NCBI GenBank assembly: GCA_025924495.1
Contig: JAICIG010000325.1
Span: 1-9,114 of the forward strand
Source: Pirellulales bacterium
GTDB taxonomy: Bacteria; Planctomycetota; Planctomycetia; Pirellulales; JAICIG01
Length of the DNA: 9,114 nucleotides
Direction of reading: 5' to 3'
The notes under the pieces were generated by a model that saw only the letters and a program-made list of their open reading frames with translations, did not search any database and was not told the DNA's origin. This document shows positions 1 to 7,037 of this stretch, piece after piece. The number at the start of each line of letters is the position of its first letter. The first letter of the stretch is position 1. Both the position numbers and the translations under genes were made by a program.

Positions 1-57
1 AGGTCCGAAATAGCATCACTCGCACCTGACGCCGCCGCTTCGGATGCTGGCCGAGAC

Positions 58-95
58 GAGGGCTACCGGCTGCAGTTGAACTGCCGGTAGCTCTC
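58..95. repeat. 13-bp stem-loop upstream of the SdpA/SdpB-like pair
   Basis: The left arm at 58-70 (GAGGGCTACCGGC) pairs with 83-95 (GCCGGTAGCTCTC) across a 12-base loop. There is one G-U pair, and the nine inner pairs are perfect. A competing palindrome, GCAGTT-G-AACTGC, occupies 72-84, so two folds are possible. No T-run follows on either side, so it is not a classical intrinsic terminator. It may be a terminator variant for an upstream gene, a dispersed intergenic repeat, or part of the 5' leader of the next gene. Confidence 0.6.
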
Positions 96-138
96 CTCGC
101 GGAGAATTCAGCGCGGCGTCGCCATCCCGTTTTGTTGT

Positions 139-143
139 GGGAG
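139..143 (+). promoter_or_regulatory. Ribosome binding site GGGAG deciding the start at 153
   Basis: GGGAG lies nine bases before GTG 153. The competing TTG at 132 lies upstream of this motif and has no Shine-Dalgarno-like sequence of its own at a usable distance. This is the reason for the shorter start. Confidence 0.5.
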
Positions 144-152
144 TGTCTCGGC

Positions 153-710
153 GTGCTCCTGATCCACTTGCTTATCGGCGCGTTCTTCGCCGCCTGGTTT
201 ATCCTTTCGGCCATCAATCAATTCGGCTTTCGCTGGTTCCAGCGAGTGCTGGAATGCGACTATTTTTCTCTGATTCCCTACTGGACCTTCTTCGCGCCAC
301 ACCCCGGACAAACCGACTTTCACATCGTCTACCGCGACAAACGTCCGGACAGATCGACAACGGGCTGGCGTGAGGTCATGCTCGGCGGGCCGCGCGGGCT
401 ATTGTCGTTTATCTGGAACCCAACGAAGCGGACCAATAAAGTCCTTGCGGACGTCGCAATGAGCGTTTCGCGGATAGTACGGACAGACCCGGGCGCCGAG
501 CAGTTCGTCATCATATCTTTCCAATATCTTCTAATCTTGAATTACCTCACGAAGTCTTTGCCGGCGACCGCCGGGGGCGAGCGACAATTCGCCATCGTTG
601 AAACCGCGGGTTTCTTTCGGGAGGGAGCGCCACGCGTTGTGTTGCGTTCAGACTTCCACTCGATGGATCTCTCTGTCGCCACGATTAAGAAAGAACGAGT
701 GCTGGCATGA
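153..710 (+). CDS. SdpA-like membrane-anchored protein, partner of the HTTM protein
   Basis: The 185-residue product has one hydrophobic segment at the very N-terminus (about residues 2-21) followed by a soluble domain. The motif IPYWTFFAPHPG lies at about 41-52, with Asp and YRD shortly after (DFHIVYRD, about 55-62). Later blocks are WNP..R..K at about 88-96, SFQYLLILNY at about 122-131 and RQFAIV at about 144-149. The W-x-FF-x-x-x-P signature recalls SdpA, the small protein needed with SdpB to mature the SdpC toxin in Bacillus; this link is inferred from motif and gene order. The GTG start at 153 is chosen because GGGAG at 139-143 sits nine bases upstream. A TTG at 132 would add seven residues but has no ribosome site. 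The stop overlaps the next ATG as ATGA, so the two genes are probably translationally coupled. The biochemical function is unknown. Confidence 0.7.
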   Translation: MLLIHLLIGAFFAAWFILSAINQFGFRWFQRVLECDYFSLIPYWTFFAPHPGQTDFHIVYRDKRPDRSTTGWREVMLGGPRGLLSFIWNPTKRTNKVLADVAMSVSRIVRTDPGAEQFVIISFQYLLILNYLTKSLPATAGGERQFAIVETAGFFREGAPRVVLRSDFHSMDLSVATIKKERVLA

Positions 711-1531
711 GTGCATCAATGCTTGCCGCCTATCATCTAACGATGATTGTGTGTTTGGTTGGATTGGCGATCAGCACGCTCGAGTTTCTTGCGATTTCAC
801 GTTCCTTCGCGCCAGACGGCGTCTATTCCTGGCAGATACTGCGATTGCGTTACATTTGGAGAGCAGAATCGCCCATCATAGGATTACTCAAGCCGATCGA
901 GGGGCCGGCTGGAGTTCGCATTTTGCTGTTGATCCGCCTCGTTATCATCCTGGCGTTGTTCGAGACGGAACTCGGCGGGTTAGCATTCTCCGTCCTGATG
1001 GCGTCACTCGTCCTTACGAACTTGCTGTTTACGATGAGGCGGACGATCGGGGACGATGGGTCAGATCAAATGAATTCCATTATTCTCTGCACTGTCCTCT
1101 TGTGCCTGACGCCTTTAGGCGACTCGTTCGTTCTGGCATGCGGAATTTGGTTCCTGACAGCCCAGGCCGCGCTCTCTTACGTCGCGGCGGGCATCGCAAA
1201 GCTTGTCTCGCCTGTTTGGCGATCAGGCGAGGCAATCTATCTGGTATTCAATACCTGTACCTATGGAAACAGGTGGATTGCCCGTTTACTTCGGGATCGC
1301 CGCTGGCTCAGGCTACTCCTGTGCTGGTCGGTCATCCTTGTTGAATCGCTCTTTCCTCTTGCCTTCGTATTGCCTTACCCTGGCGTATGGTTCTTTCTGA
1401 TCGCCGCCGGCCTGTTCCATTTGAGTTGCGCCGTTATCATGGGATTGAATTCCTTTTTGTTCGCGTTTGTTGCCACATACCCGGCTGTTTATTACGTGGC
1501 CATGCAGGTGAACTCGATAATATGGAACTGA
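707..1531 (+). CDS. HTTM-type (SdpB-like) polytopic membrane protein
   Basis: The 274-residue integral membrane protein has about seven or eight hydrophobic segments, at roughly 7-30, 70-88, 91-110, 122-141, 143-166, 199-221, 225-245 and 247-265. Family-like blocks are GDDGSDQM at 115-122, Q..LSYVAAGIAKL..PVWRSGEAI at 153-177, YG at 186-187, VE at 212-213 followed by FPLAF, FH at 237-238, and MGLNSF with FATYPAVYY-like residues from 245. The order Q, Y, AG, K, W, G and then FH is what I expect of the HTTM superfamily, which contains SdpB and bacterial relatives of vitamin K-dependent gamma-carboxylase. HTTM proteins are membrane enzymes or toxin-maturation factors; the substrate here cannot be read from sequence. 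The ATG at 707 overlaps the previous stop by four bases. Length and frame look intact. DoxX-like membrane proteins are an alternative, less likely given the motifs. Confidence 0.72.
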   Translation: MSASMLAAYHLTMIVCLVGLAISTLEFLAISRSFAPDGVYSWQILRLRYIWRAESPIIGLLKPIEGPAGVRILLLIRLVIILALFETELGGLAFSVLMASLVLTNLLFTMRRTIGDDGSDQMNSIILCTVLLCLTPLGDSFVLACGIWFLTAQAALSYVAAGIAKLVSPVWRSGEAIYLVFNTCTYGNRWIARLLRDRRWLRLLLCWSVILVESLFPLAFVLPYPGVWFFLIAAGLFHLSCAVIMGLNSFLFAFVATYPAVYYVAMQVNSIIWN

Positions 1532-1788
1532 TTGAACATCGTGAACAATTCTGCTTCCATTTCGACTGTGGATTAAGGGTGATACTAGTCAAGGTGCGGT
1601 ACGCAAGCGTTGGCTTCGCTGCCCTTTGCCGTCAGAGCTTGCTTGGTTCAGATCGCCCCCCAATTTCTTCCCCCGCCTTGTTTTCGACGCAATTCTACTA
1701 GCGCCGCCGGAGCTTCGACGGCCCGCAACAACGTGATTCAGGCAAGCAATAGCATTAAATATCGACGATCGGCGGAACTGCGGTGGGA
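1532..1788. other. Convergent intergenic region
   Basis: This 257-base stretch separates the ends of two convergent transcription units. I find no RNA gene or mobile-element end in it. A small plus-strand frame from ATG 1522 to TAG 1701 (59 residues, three Cys) overlaps the end of the HTTM gene by ten bases. It has no clear ribosome site at usual spacing and no recognisable domain, so it is not called as a gene. A terminator-like hairpin sits at the right edge. Confidence 0.5.
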
Positions 1789-1799
1789 TTACCGCTTTT
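1780..1799 (+). terminator. Weak intrinsic-terminator-like hairpin
   Basis: GCGGT at 1780-1784 and ACCGC at 1791-1795 form a five-base stem with a six-base loop, followed at once by TTTT at 1796-1799. It faces the plus-strand pair, about 250 bases past its stop, and overlaps the TAA of the opposing TPR gene (1791-1789). The stem is short and the T-run only four bases, so the call is weak. Confidence 0.25.
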
Positions 1800-4700
1800 G
1801 CGCCTTGCAACGTTTTTGCAACTCCAAAAACTTCTGCTTTAACTCCGCCCCTCCCAGCCCCGGATGCTGAGCGGCGGTGAGCTTGATGAGTTGCAGGGCC
1901 TGGGTTTTCTGGCCGAGGCGCTCGAGGGCGAGGGCTTGGGAGTAGATGGAGCGGAGCCAGCGGTCGCTACCGGGGCGGCACTTCTTTTCGATGGCGCGCC
2001 ATTTGGCCAAGGCGGCCTGCCAGGAAGTCTTGTCGGGGCCGTCGAGCAAAAGCTGAGCGTAGGCTTCTTGGATGTTGCCGTCGCGGGGCGAGGTTTCGGC
2101 CAGGCCGGCCAGCAGTTTTAAGGCCTCGTCGCGGCGACCGGCGGCGGCTAAGGCTTGGGCGTAAGCCAGATCGAATGCTTTGCGATCGTCCGCGCTCAGG
2201 GCGGCGCCTTGAGCGCGGAGCAAGTCGGCAGCTTGCAGTTCTAAAGCGGCTAATTCAGTGCGGACGGCAGGCGTGCTCTGCCGGGCGATCCGACCTAGAC
2301 CTTCGATTAACAGCAGTAACTGCTGCGGACGGCCTTGAGCCAGCCGGTTAAGTCGCGCGGCGGCTTCGTCACGCTGGCCTTGGCCGGCCAGGGCGAAGAC
2401 GAGCAGCCCTTCGACTTCGGATCGCCATTCTTCCGGAGCGTCGGGCGAGGCGGCAAGCGCGGCGGCTAGAATCCGTTCGGCCCGATCGTAACGACCCTCG
2501 GCGTATTGCAGGTACAGCTCGGCCGCAGCGACGGCGGCGAGTCGCTCGGTCGGGCTGAAGCGATCGGGTAGACGATCGTTGCCGCCGGTGATTAATTCTT
2601 CGAACCAGCGCGCGGCCTGCTCGGCGGTCTCCGCCGTCGGCTTGCCGGCGGCCTGAAGTTCGGCCAACACCGTTTTGTACGAGCGGGCGATCGCGGCGAT
2701 CGCTTCGGCAAAATGCGAGTCGTCGATCGCTACGCCCTGATAAGCGTCAATCGCGGCGGTCCAATCGCGGCGTCGCTCCTGCAGCTTGCCTAGCCAGAGC
2801 CGCGCCTGATTGGCGCTCGCGTCGTCGGACCAGTGCTCCAGGTGCTCGTTAAGCAATGCCAGATAATCGTCGTCGCTCGTCGCCGTTTCGGTCTTTGCCG
2901 CCTGGGCGTGATTGTAGATGGCCAACAGATGAGCGCTGCCCGCCTTGGCCTGCTGCGGCATGGCGAGCGACAAGCGGCGAAAGCGGTCGGCGGCCGCGCG
3001 GTAATGCCCCGCTTCCTGCTCCAGAACCGCGGCCGTGTAAGCGGCGTCGAACGCCGCCTCGGGCTGCATCAGTTCGGCGGCCAATTTTGCCGCCTGATCG
3101 TACGTGGCCAGCGCTTGCTCGACCCGGCCGGCCCGATAAAAGCTTTCCGCGGCGCGGAGCAGCACGGAGACATCCTTCGTGCTGGTCGACGCACTGACGT
3201 TGCCGGCCAGCAGCGTTTCGGCGCGGCGGCTCCAGTAAGGACCCCAGCGGCGATCAATGTCCTGAATCAATTCGACTGCCTGGTTTTGATATTGCTCGGC
3301 TTCGTCGGTCGCTTTCGCCTTGTCGGCGGCGCGCCAGGCCGCGGCGTACGTTTCGAAGCAGGCGTAATCGAGATCGGCGAAGTACTCGCCGGAAACGGCG
3401 CGGCCTAACTCCACGAGCTTCAGCGCCTCGCCCAGTTGATTGCGAGCGAGCGCCAGGCGAATCGCTTCGGCCCGCGCGCCGGCTTCGATCCGCGGCGGAG
3501 GCTCGCGCTGGTCGAGCGCGTCGAGCCGCCGCTGGGCGGCCGGAAAGTTTTCCAACAGCCGCTCGCAAGTTACTTCGTCCAGCCGGCTCTGCCAGGCCAC
3601 GGCGTCATCGAAATCGACCTCGGCCAGCGGTTGCAGTTGCTCGACCGCCTGGCGCAGCGAATTGGCCCGATCGTCGCTGCGCGGCGGATAAGACTGCCCT
3701 TGATTGCGGAACGCCCGTGCGAGCTGGTAATTCAGGTTTCGTTCGAGCGACAAGAGCTCATTGGCTGACAAGCGGCCCGGCTCCGTGCGCTTGCTCAAGT
3801 TGGCCTTCCGCAGCTCGACGACGAGCAGCTCCTTGGCCGATTGCAAATGGGCGACCGCCGCGCGGAGTTCCTCACGCGCCTGCTCGAGGCGGCGCTCGGA
3901 ACCGGCGAGCACTTCGGCCTCTTGCCGGGTCAGCTCGCCGCGAGCCAGACGCACCAGCCCCAATTGCACTTCGAGCAACACGCGCCGCGGGTCGCTGGGG
4001 CGCGAGCGCAGCAGCTCTTCGACGACGGTCAGGGCTTGCGTCCAGTACGACTCGCGCTCATCAGGCAGCGACTGCAAGGCATGTTCGACATACGTTCGCG
4101 AAAGCTCGATCGTCATCTCAGCGCGGCGCTGATCGGAAAGGCCGCTGGCCGACAATTCCGTGCGGCAATAGTTTTCGGCCAGCTCGAACAGCCGTCGGCC
4201 GCGCAGACCATCGAGAAACCGTTCTTCCGGCTCGTCGCCGCTCGCCGCGGGGGCCGGCGCGGCCTCGCCCGCGGGGGACTGCAGCCGCTCTAATTCCTGA
4301 GCCGCTTCGTCCGCGGCGCGCAGCCCTGCATAGCTGGCCGTCAATTCTTGATACAGCCGCGTCGCCGCCGCCGGCTGATTGGCTCGCTCTAACAACTGCG
4401 CGGCGGCGCGCAAAGCTGCGGCCGATAGTTGCCGCTCGCCGGGATATAAAATCGGCACGTGCAGCAAGGTCAACGCGGCTTGCTCCGACTTGTTGAGCCT
4501 CGCCAGCGCCTGGCCGAGCACCAGATAAGGGCCAGCCCGCAGTTCCTCCGGAAACTGGGCGAAGTTCCGCTGCCAGCGGGCCACTTGTTCCTCGCGGACC
4601 GTGGCCAGTTCGCCGCGCCAGCTCTGTGCTTGGGCCAGCGCGGCGATCCGGCGATCTTTATCGCCCGCTAACAGCTCAAGCTGGTCGATCGCGGCGCCGC

Positions 4701-5316
4701 GGCGCGCTGTCGGCAGCAAATAGCTGGCGCCCAGCAGCACGGACGCAGGTGAGTTGCTTGAATTGAGCCAAGTTTGCGCCGCCTGAGCCAGACTGGGGGG
4801 CGGCTCGGCTGGCAACCAGGCCAAGGGAATCAGTGCGAATTCGGGCGTGTCAGGATCCTCGCCCACCAGGCCCAGGAAGAGCTTGCCCGCCGCTTCGACT
4901 CGATTCATTTCGCGGTAGCAGCGAATGATCTTGGCCAGAATGCTGCGCCGCGCCCAAGCGCGTTTTTCCTTATCGATGGCGGCTGCGTAGAGCTTGCGCG
5001 CCTGACTGAAATCGCCTTGCGCGAAGAGTCCGTCGCCGGCGGCAACCTCCTTGGGCCACTCGGTGTCGATGGCGACGACCTGGTTGCCCGGCCGTTTAAA
5101 CTGCCGGCCGTCGGATGTTTCAACCACGATCTCGCGGCCCGTGTACTCCAGCACTGTGCCGGAGAGTCGCGTGCGCGCCTGGCGGTTGGTCGGAGACGTG
5201 AAGTGGACGACGTCAGCCGAAGCAGAGGGGGCCGCCAACAGCGCAAGCGACAAGCCGAACAGGACGAACCGCAACGGCGCGCCAGAAGGACGCGGCTGAA
5301 GCTGGTTTAAGAACAC
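1789..5316 (-). CDS. Large exported tetratricopeptide-repeat protein
   Basis: From GTG 5316 the product has about 1175 residues. It opens with a signal peptide: a short Arg-bearing n-region, a hydrophobic core FVLFGLSLALLAAP at about 16-30, and a likely cleavage after SASA at about 34, leaving Asp. A short domain at about 35-87 (DVVHFTSP through VVAIDTEW) looks beta-rich, with LSGTVLEYTGREIVVET in its middle. The rest is Ala/Leu/Glu-rich helical repeat of TPR type, with pairs such as GDFSQARKLYAAAIDKE and AGRVEQALATYDQAAKL, plus a charged, possibly coiled-coil stretch around 470-510. No catalytic motif is seen, so a scaffold or protein-interaction role in the periplasm is inferred. The start is uncertain: the frame is open upstream to TTG 5436, adding 40 residues, but that stretch holds inverted repeats and would give an unusually long leader. 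TTG 5274, just before the hydrophobic core, is another option. The gene lies downstream of the VWA gene and is probably related to it in function. Confidence 0.85.
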   Translation of the reverse strand: MFLNQLQPRPSGAPLRFVLFGLSLALLAAPSASADVVHFTSPTNRQARTRLSGTVLEYTGREIVVETSDGRQFKRPGNQVVAIDTEWPKEVAAGDGLFAQGDFSQARKLYAAAIDKEKRAWARRSILAKIIRCYREMNRVEAAGKLFLGLVGEDPDTPEFALIPLAWLPAEPPPSLAQAAQTWLNSSNSPASVLLGASYLLPTARRGAAIDQLELLAGDKDRRIAALAQAQSWRGELATVREEQVARWQRNFAQFPEELRAGPYLVLGQALARLNKSEQAALTLLHVPILYPGERQLSAAALRAAAQLLERANQPAAATRLYQELTASYAGLRAADEAAQELERLQSPAGEAAPAPAASGDEPEERFLDGLRGRRLFELAENYCRTELSASGLSDQRRAEMTIELSRTYVEHALQSLPDERESYWTQALTVVEELLRSRPSDPRRVLLEVQLGLVRLARGELTRQEAEVLAGSERRLEQAREELRAAVAHLQSAKELLVVELRKANLSKRTEPGRLSANELLSLERNLNYQLARAFRNQGQSYPPRSDDRANSLRQAVEQLQPLAEVDFDDAVAWQSRLDEVTCERLLENFPAAQRRLDALDQREPPPRIEAGARAEAIRLALARNQLGEALKLVELGRAVSGEYFADLDYACFETYAAAWRAADKAKATDEAEQYQNQAVELIQDIDRRWGPYWSRRAETLLAGNVSASTSTKDVSVLLRAAESFYRAGRVEQALATYDQAAKLAAELMQPEAAFDAAYTAAVLEQEAGHYRAAADRFRRLSLAMPQQAKAGSAHLLAIYNHAQAAKTETATSDDDYLALLNEHLEHWSDDASANQARLWLGKLQERRRDWTAAIDAYQGVAIDDSHFAEAIAAIARSYKTVLAELQAAGKPTAETAEQAARWFEELITGGNDRLPDRFSPTERLAAVAAAELYLQYAEGRYDRAERILAAALAASPDAPEEWRSEVEGLLVFALAGQGQRDEAAARLNRLAQGRPQQLLLLIEGLGRIARQSTPAVRTELAALELQAADLLRAQGAALSADDRKAFDLAYAQALAAAGRRDEALKLLAGLAETSPRDGNIQEAYAQLLLDGPDKTSWQAALAKWRAIEKKCRPGSDRWLRSIYSQALALERLGQKTQALQLIKLTAAQHPGLGGAELKQKFLELQKRCKAQKR

Positions 5317-5462
5317 GCCATGGCTGCGTAAACGCCGCCAGCTAAAGCTGGAAGCAGACTGTTCCAGCCAGCCGCGCCGAGTGAGGCCGTTGCTGAGGTG
5401 CACGTTCGCATTGGCGAGTGGATCACGCAAAGTCAATCACAGCGCGGTTGCCAACAAGCGGC
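5317..5462. other. Gap between the VWA and TPR genes, with inverted repeats
   Basis: If the TPR gene starts at 5316, this is a 146-base spacer. On the minus strand it holds TTGACT at 5436-5431, which resembles a -35 box, but no good -10 follows at the right distance. It also contains the inverted repeats at 5338-5368 and the left arm of the stop-codon hairpin at 5456-5482. The presence of structure and absence of conserved-looking protein sequence argue that it is leader rather than coding DNA, though the frame is open. Confidence 0.4.
5338..5368. repeat. Nested inverted repeats in the TPR leader
   Basis: CCAGCT and AGCTGG (5338-5343 and 5346-5351) form one inverted repeat around AA. Overlapping it, GCTGGAA at 5347-5353 and TTCCAGC at 5362-5368 form a perfect seven-base stem with an eight-base loop. 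The two folds share bases and are mutually exclusive. This may be a dispersed intergenic repeat or an RNA switch-like leader; neither is proven. Confidence 0.45.
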
Positions 5463-5482
5463 TCAGTAGTTCTGAGCCGCTT
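5456..5482 (-). terminator. Perfect 11-bp hairpin across the VWA stop codon
   Basis: AAGCGGCTCAG at 5456-5466 and CTGAGCCGCTT at 5472-5482 pair perfectly around a five-base loop. The VWA stop codon (TGA, 5465-5463) lies inside the stem. On the minus strand the hairpin is followed by TTGTTGG, which is only partly T-rich. It is therefore either a weak or leaky terminator or an attenuator between the VWA and TPR genes, or a 3' end stabiliser. Confidence 0.45.
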
Positions 5483-6521
5483 TCAGTTCTATGGCGCCGC
5501 GTTTGGAGATGTCGATATAAATGTACTTGCCGCCATTCTGCCGCGCGATCTTCGCCAAAAAATTCTCGCCGCCGGAGTGAGCGCCCAGGCCGAATTCGAT
5601 GGTGTGGATTGAAGTCCGTCCGCCATTCATTCGCTTGAGCTTTAGCAAACGCTCGGCATTCATCACCGGCTCGTCCGCGTCGGTCAAAAAGAAGATCACA
5701 TCGGGCGCTAATCGGATCGCCGCCTCCAGCGCAGTAGCATGATCGGTGGCGCCAGCCGCCATAATGCTGGCAACGTATCGACGGGCCATTTCCTTGCCTT
5801 GCGCGTCGGCGAACAACATGCCGCCGTATTGTCGGCCGACGTTCATCTGCGCCGCTTGTTTGTTATAGAAGATAATCTGGAATTGATTCGTATCGCTCAG
5901 GTTGTCGAGGCTGCGGAGCAGTTCGCGCTTGGCCGAGACGAGCGGGCTGGCGGAGCCGTCGCCCATGCTGGCCGAGCGATCGAAGACATAGACGAATTTG
6001 TTGCCTTCCCCTTCGATGCCATAGACGCTGGTGCGGGCTTTGCCGCCGGCAAGCGAAGTTGCGCGTTTGTGGCCGCCCGTCATGTTGCCCGCGCCTGTGG
6101 TCAATCCCGACTCGGCCTGCCCCATGCCGGCCAGTTCAGTCTGGCTGGGCAGCGCGGAACTGGTGTCGACCGGCGCCTGTTCGGCGATCACATCGCTCAT
6201 GGCGCCGCCCGCCGGCGCGGCATCGTCGAACTGCTCTTCGGTCGTCGGCTCGCTGGCCACCTCGACCGTCGGCCCGCCTTCATCATCAAACAGGTCGCTT
6301 TCGTCGGCGCTGGCGCTCGTGCTGGCGAGCAGATCGGCCAGCGGCGGCGCGTTCGTGCCGTGCAGTTCCTGGCTGGCGACATAGCCGAGCACGATGATCA
6401 AGAGGGCATGCAAAAGCAGCGAGACCAACCAGGCAGGCATGACCAGCTGCCAGCGCCAACCCAGCTCGTCTGCGGCAGGGCTCTCCAAGCGGGGAGCGAG
6501 AGCGATCGGCGGCGCCTTCAC
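5463..6521 (-). CDS. Membrane-anchored VWA-domain protein
   Basis: From GTG 6521 the product has 352 residues. One membrane segment lies at about 29-49 (AWLVSLLLHALLIIVLGYVA), followed by a low-complexity acidic Ser/Ala/Asp/Glu and then Gly-rich linker to about 165. A von Willebrand A domain occupies about 174-335. Its MIDAS metal site looks complete: DRSAS gives Asp181, Ser183 and Ser185; GATDH gives Thr259; LTDAD gives Asp281. VWA domains with this site bind a divalent metal and a protein ligand, so a protein-binding role outside the cytoplasm is inferred. In planctomycetes I recall such proteins near ExbB/ExbD-type channels and TPR proteins; here only the TPR partner is visible. The frame is open to TTG 6566, which would add 15 residues, but GTG 6521 gives the more usual MKAPP-type N-terminus. 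Neither start has a strong ribosome site. Confidence 0.85.
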   Translation of the reverse strand: MKAPPIALAPRLESPAADELGWRWQLVMPAWLVSLLLHALLIIVLGYVASQELHGTNAPPLADLLASTSASADESDLFDDEGGPTVEVASEPTTEEQFDDAAPAGGAMSDVIAEQAPVDTSSALPSQTELAGMGQAESGLTTGAGNMTGGHKRATSLAGGKARTSVYGIEGEGNKFVYVFDRSASMGDGSASPLVSAKRELLRSLDNLSDTNQFQIIFYNKQAAQMNVGRQYGGMLFADAQGKEMARRYVASIMAAGATDHATALEAAIRLAPDVIFFLTDADEPVMNAERLLKLKRMNGGRTSIHTIEFGLGAHSGGENFLAKIARQNGGKYIYIDISKRGAIELKAAQNY

Positions 6522-6566
6522 AAGTTGAATCCGGCAAAAGGATTGCGAACAGGACGTGTGCGGCAA

Positions 6567-6960
6567 TTTTAGGCCGCTTCGCTGAACGAGTCAACGCGAA
6601 CGAGACGACGGGGGGCAGTTCGGAATCCGCCGTAAAGGATTGTCTATAGTGCACTTGCGCCGCCAACGTGCGGAGGGCAACGTCGCATCGCACTTGCTGG
6701 CGCCGCGAGCTCCAGGCTTGGTCGCGGCGCCTAAATGCGGCCCGGACCGAACCGGTTCACGGCATTTGAGCTGCAGGCGAGGGTAACACGTAGATAATAC
6801 TATTGTCGCGTTGCCTGAACGCCTTGTTCGCGTGCGGATAATTCCTTCGAGGCCTGCGCGATCGTTCGTCGTCTGGGCGATTTCGGGGGCCCGCGGATTG
6901 GCAGTCACGAAGCGTCTTTCGCAACTCCCTCTTTTCCGCCGCGCCAAGGCGACGCGACGC
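6567..6960. other. Divergent intergenic region between VWA and def
   Basis: No gene is supported here; the open frames on both strands have no domain-like sequence. The stretch is mostly GC-rich, with an AT-rich island at about 6787-6805. On the minus strand that island gives TATTAT at 6799-6794, but its upstream partner at -35 is poor. TATAGA at 6647-6642 likewise lacks a -35. The VWA promoter is probably in this region but I cannot place it. Confidence 0.5.
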
Positions 6961-6964
6961 GCTC

Positions 6965-6994
6965 AAGACAGTCAGGACGTAGTCCGGCTATAAT
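6965..6994 (+). promoter_or_regulatory. Sigma-70-type promoter for def-fmt
   Basis: A perfect TATAAT lies at 6989-6994. AAGACA at 6965-6970 matches four of six bases of TTGACA with an 18-base spacer. Transcription would start near 7001, giving a leader of roughly 37 bases before the proposed def start. Direction and distance fit the def-fmt operon. Confidence 0.6.
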
Positions 6995-7026
6995 TCCAGC
7001 TTTTGCACCATTCGACTATCAACGGC

Positions 7027-7031
7027 GGGAG
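7027..7031 (+). promoter_or_regulatory. Ribosome binding site GGGAG for def
   Basis: GGGAG ends six bases before CTG 7038 and nine bases before TTA 7041. It supports initiation here rather than at TTG 7113, which would remove the conserved N-terminus of the enzyme. Confidence 0.5.
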
Positions 7032-7037
7032 CCTGCT

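Larger units (their letters stand above)
1..152. other. Upstream flank without an assignable gene
   Basis: No gene can be supported here. On the plus strand one frame is open from base 1 to a TAG at 88-90, encoding about 29 residues with no recognisable motif. It could be the tail of an upstream gene, but its stop falls inside the right arm of the hairpin at 58-95. On the minus strand an ATG at 16-14 could begin a gene running off the left edge, but only five codons are visible. The main structure is the hairpin at 58-95, followed by a smaller one at 92-105 (TCTCC, TCGC loop, GGAGA). I see no convincing promoter for the downstream pair. Confidence 0.4.

Noticed and set aside
4..48. Inverted repeats TCCGAA/TTCGGA and AGCATC/GATGCT near the left edge
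   Set aside because: Arms are only six bases, loops are 25-29 bases, and the pairs overlap; chance is sufficient.
598..1344. Plus-strand 248-codon open frame across the SdpA-like and HTTM genes
   Set aside because: It overlaps two better-supported genes in another frame, gives an Arg/Cys/His-rich product without domains, and spans their junction.
2696..2712. Adjacent GCGATCGC octamers, as in the cyanobacterial HIP1 repeat
   Set aside because: They fall in coding sequence for an Ile-Ala-Ala-Ile-Ala stretch of the TPR gene and are expected from GC-rich codon use; other protein signs point to a planctomycete.
2833..4496. Several plus-strand open frames of 110-259 codons opposite the TPR gene
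   Set aside because: They are antisense shadows of a GC-rich gene; their Arg/Ala/Gly-rich products show no motif, while the minus frame is open throughout and carries TPR-like repeats.
5739..6572. Plus-strand 277-codon open frame opposite the VWA gene
   Set aside because: It is the antisense of a gene with a complete MIDAS site; its own product has no recognisable domain.
6591..6993. Open frames on both strands in the VWA-def intergenic region
   Set aside because: Products are Arg-rich with no domain, no ribosome sites are evident, and the region must contain the divergent promoters.
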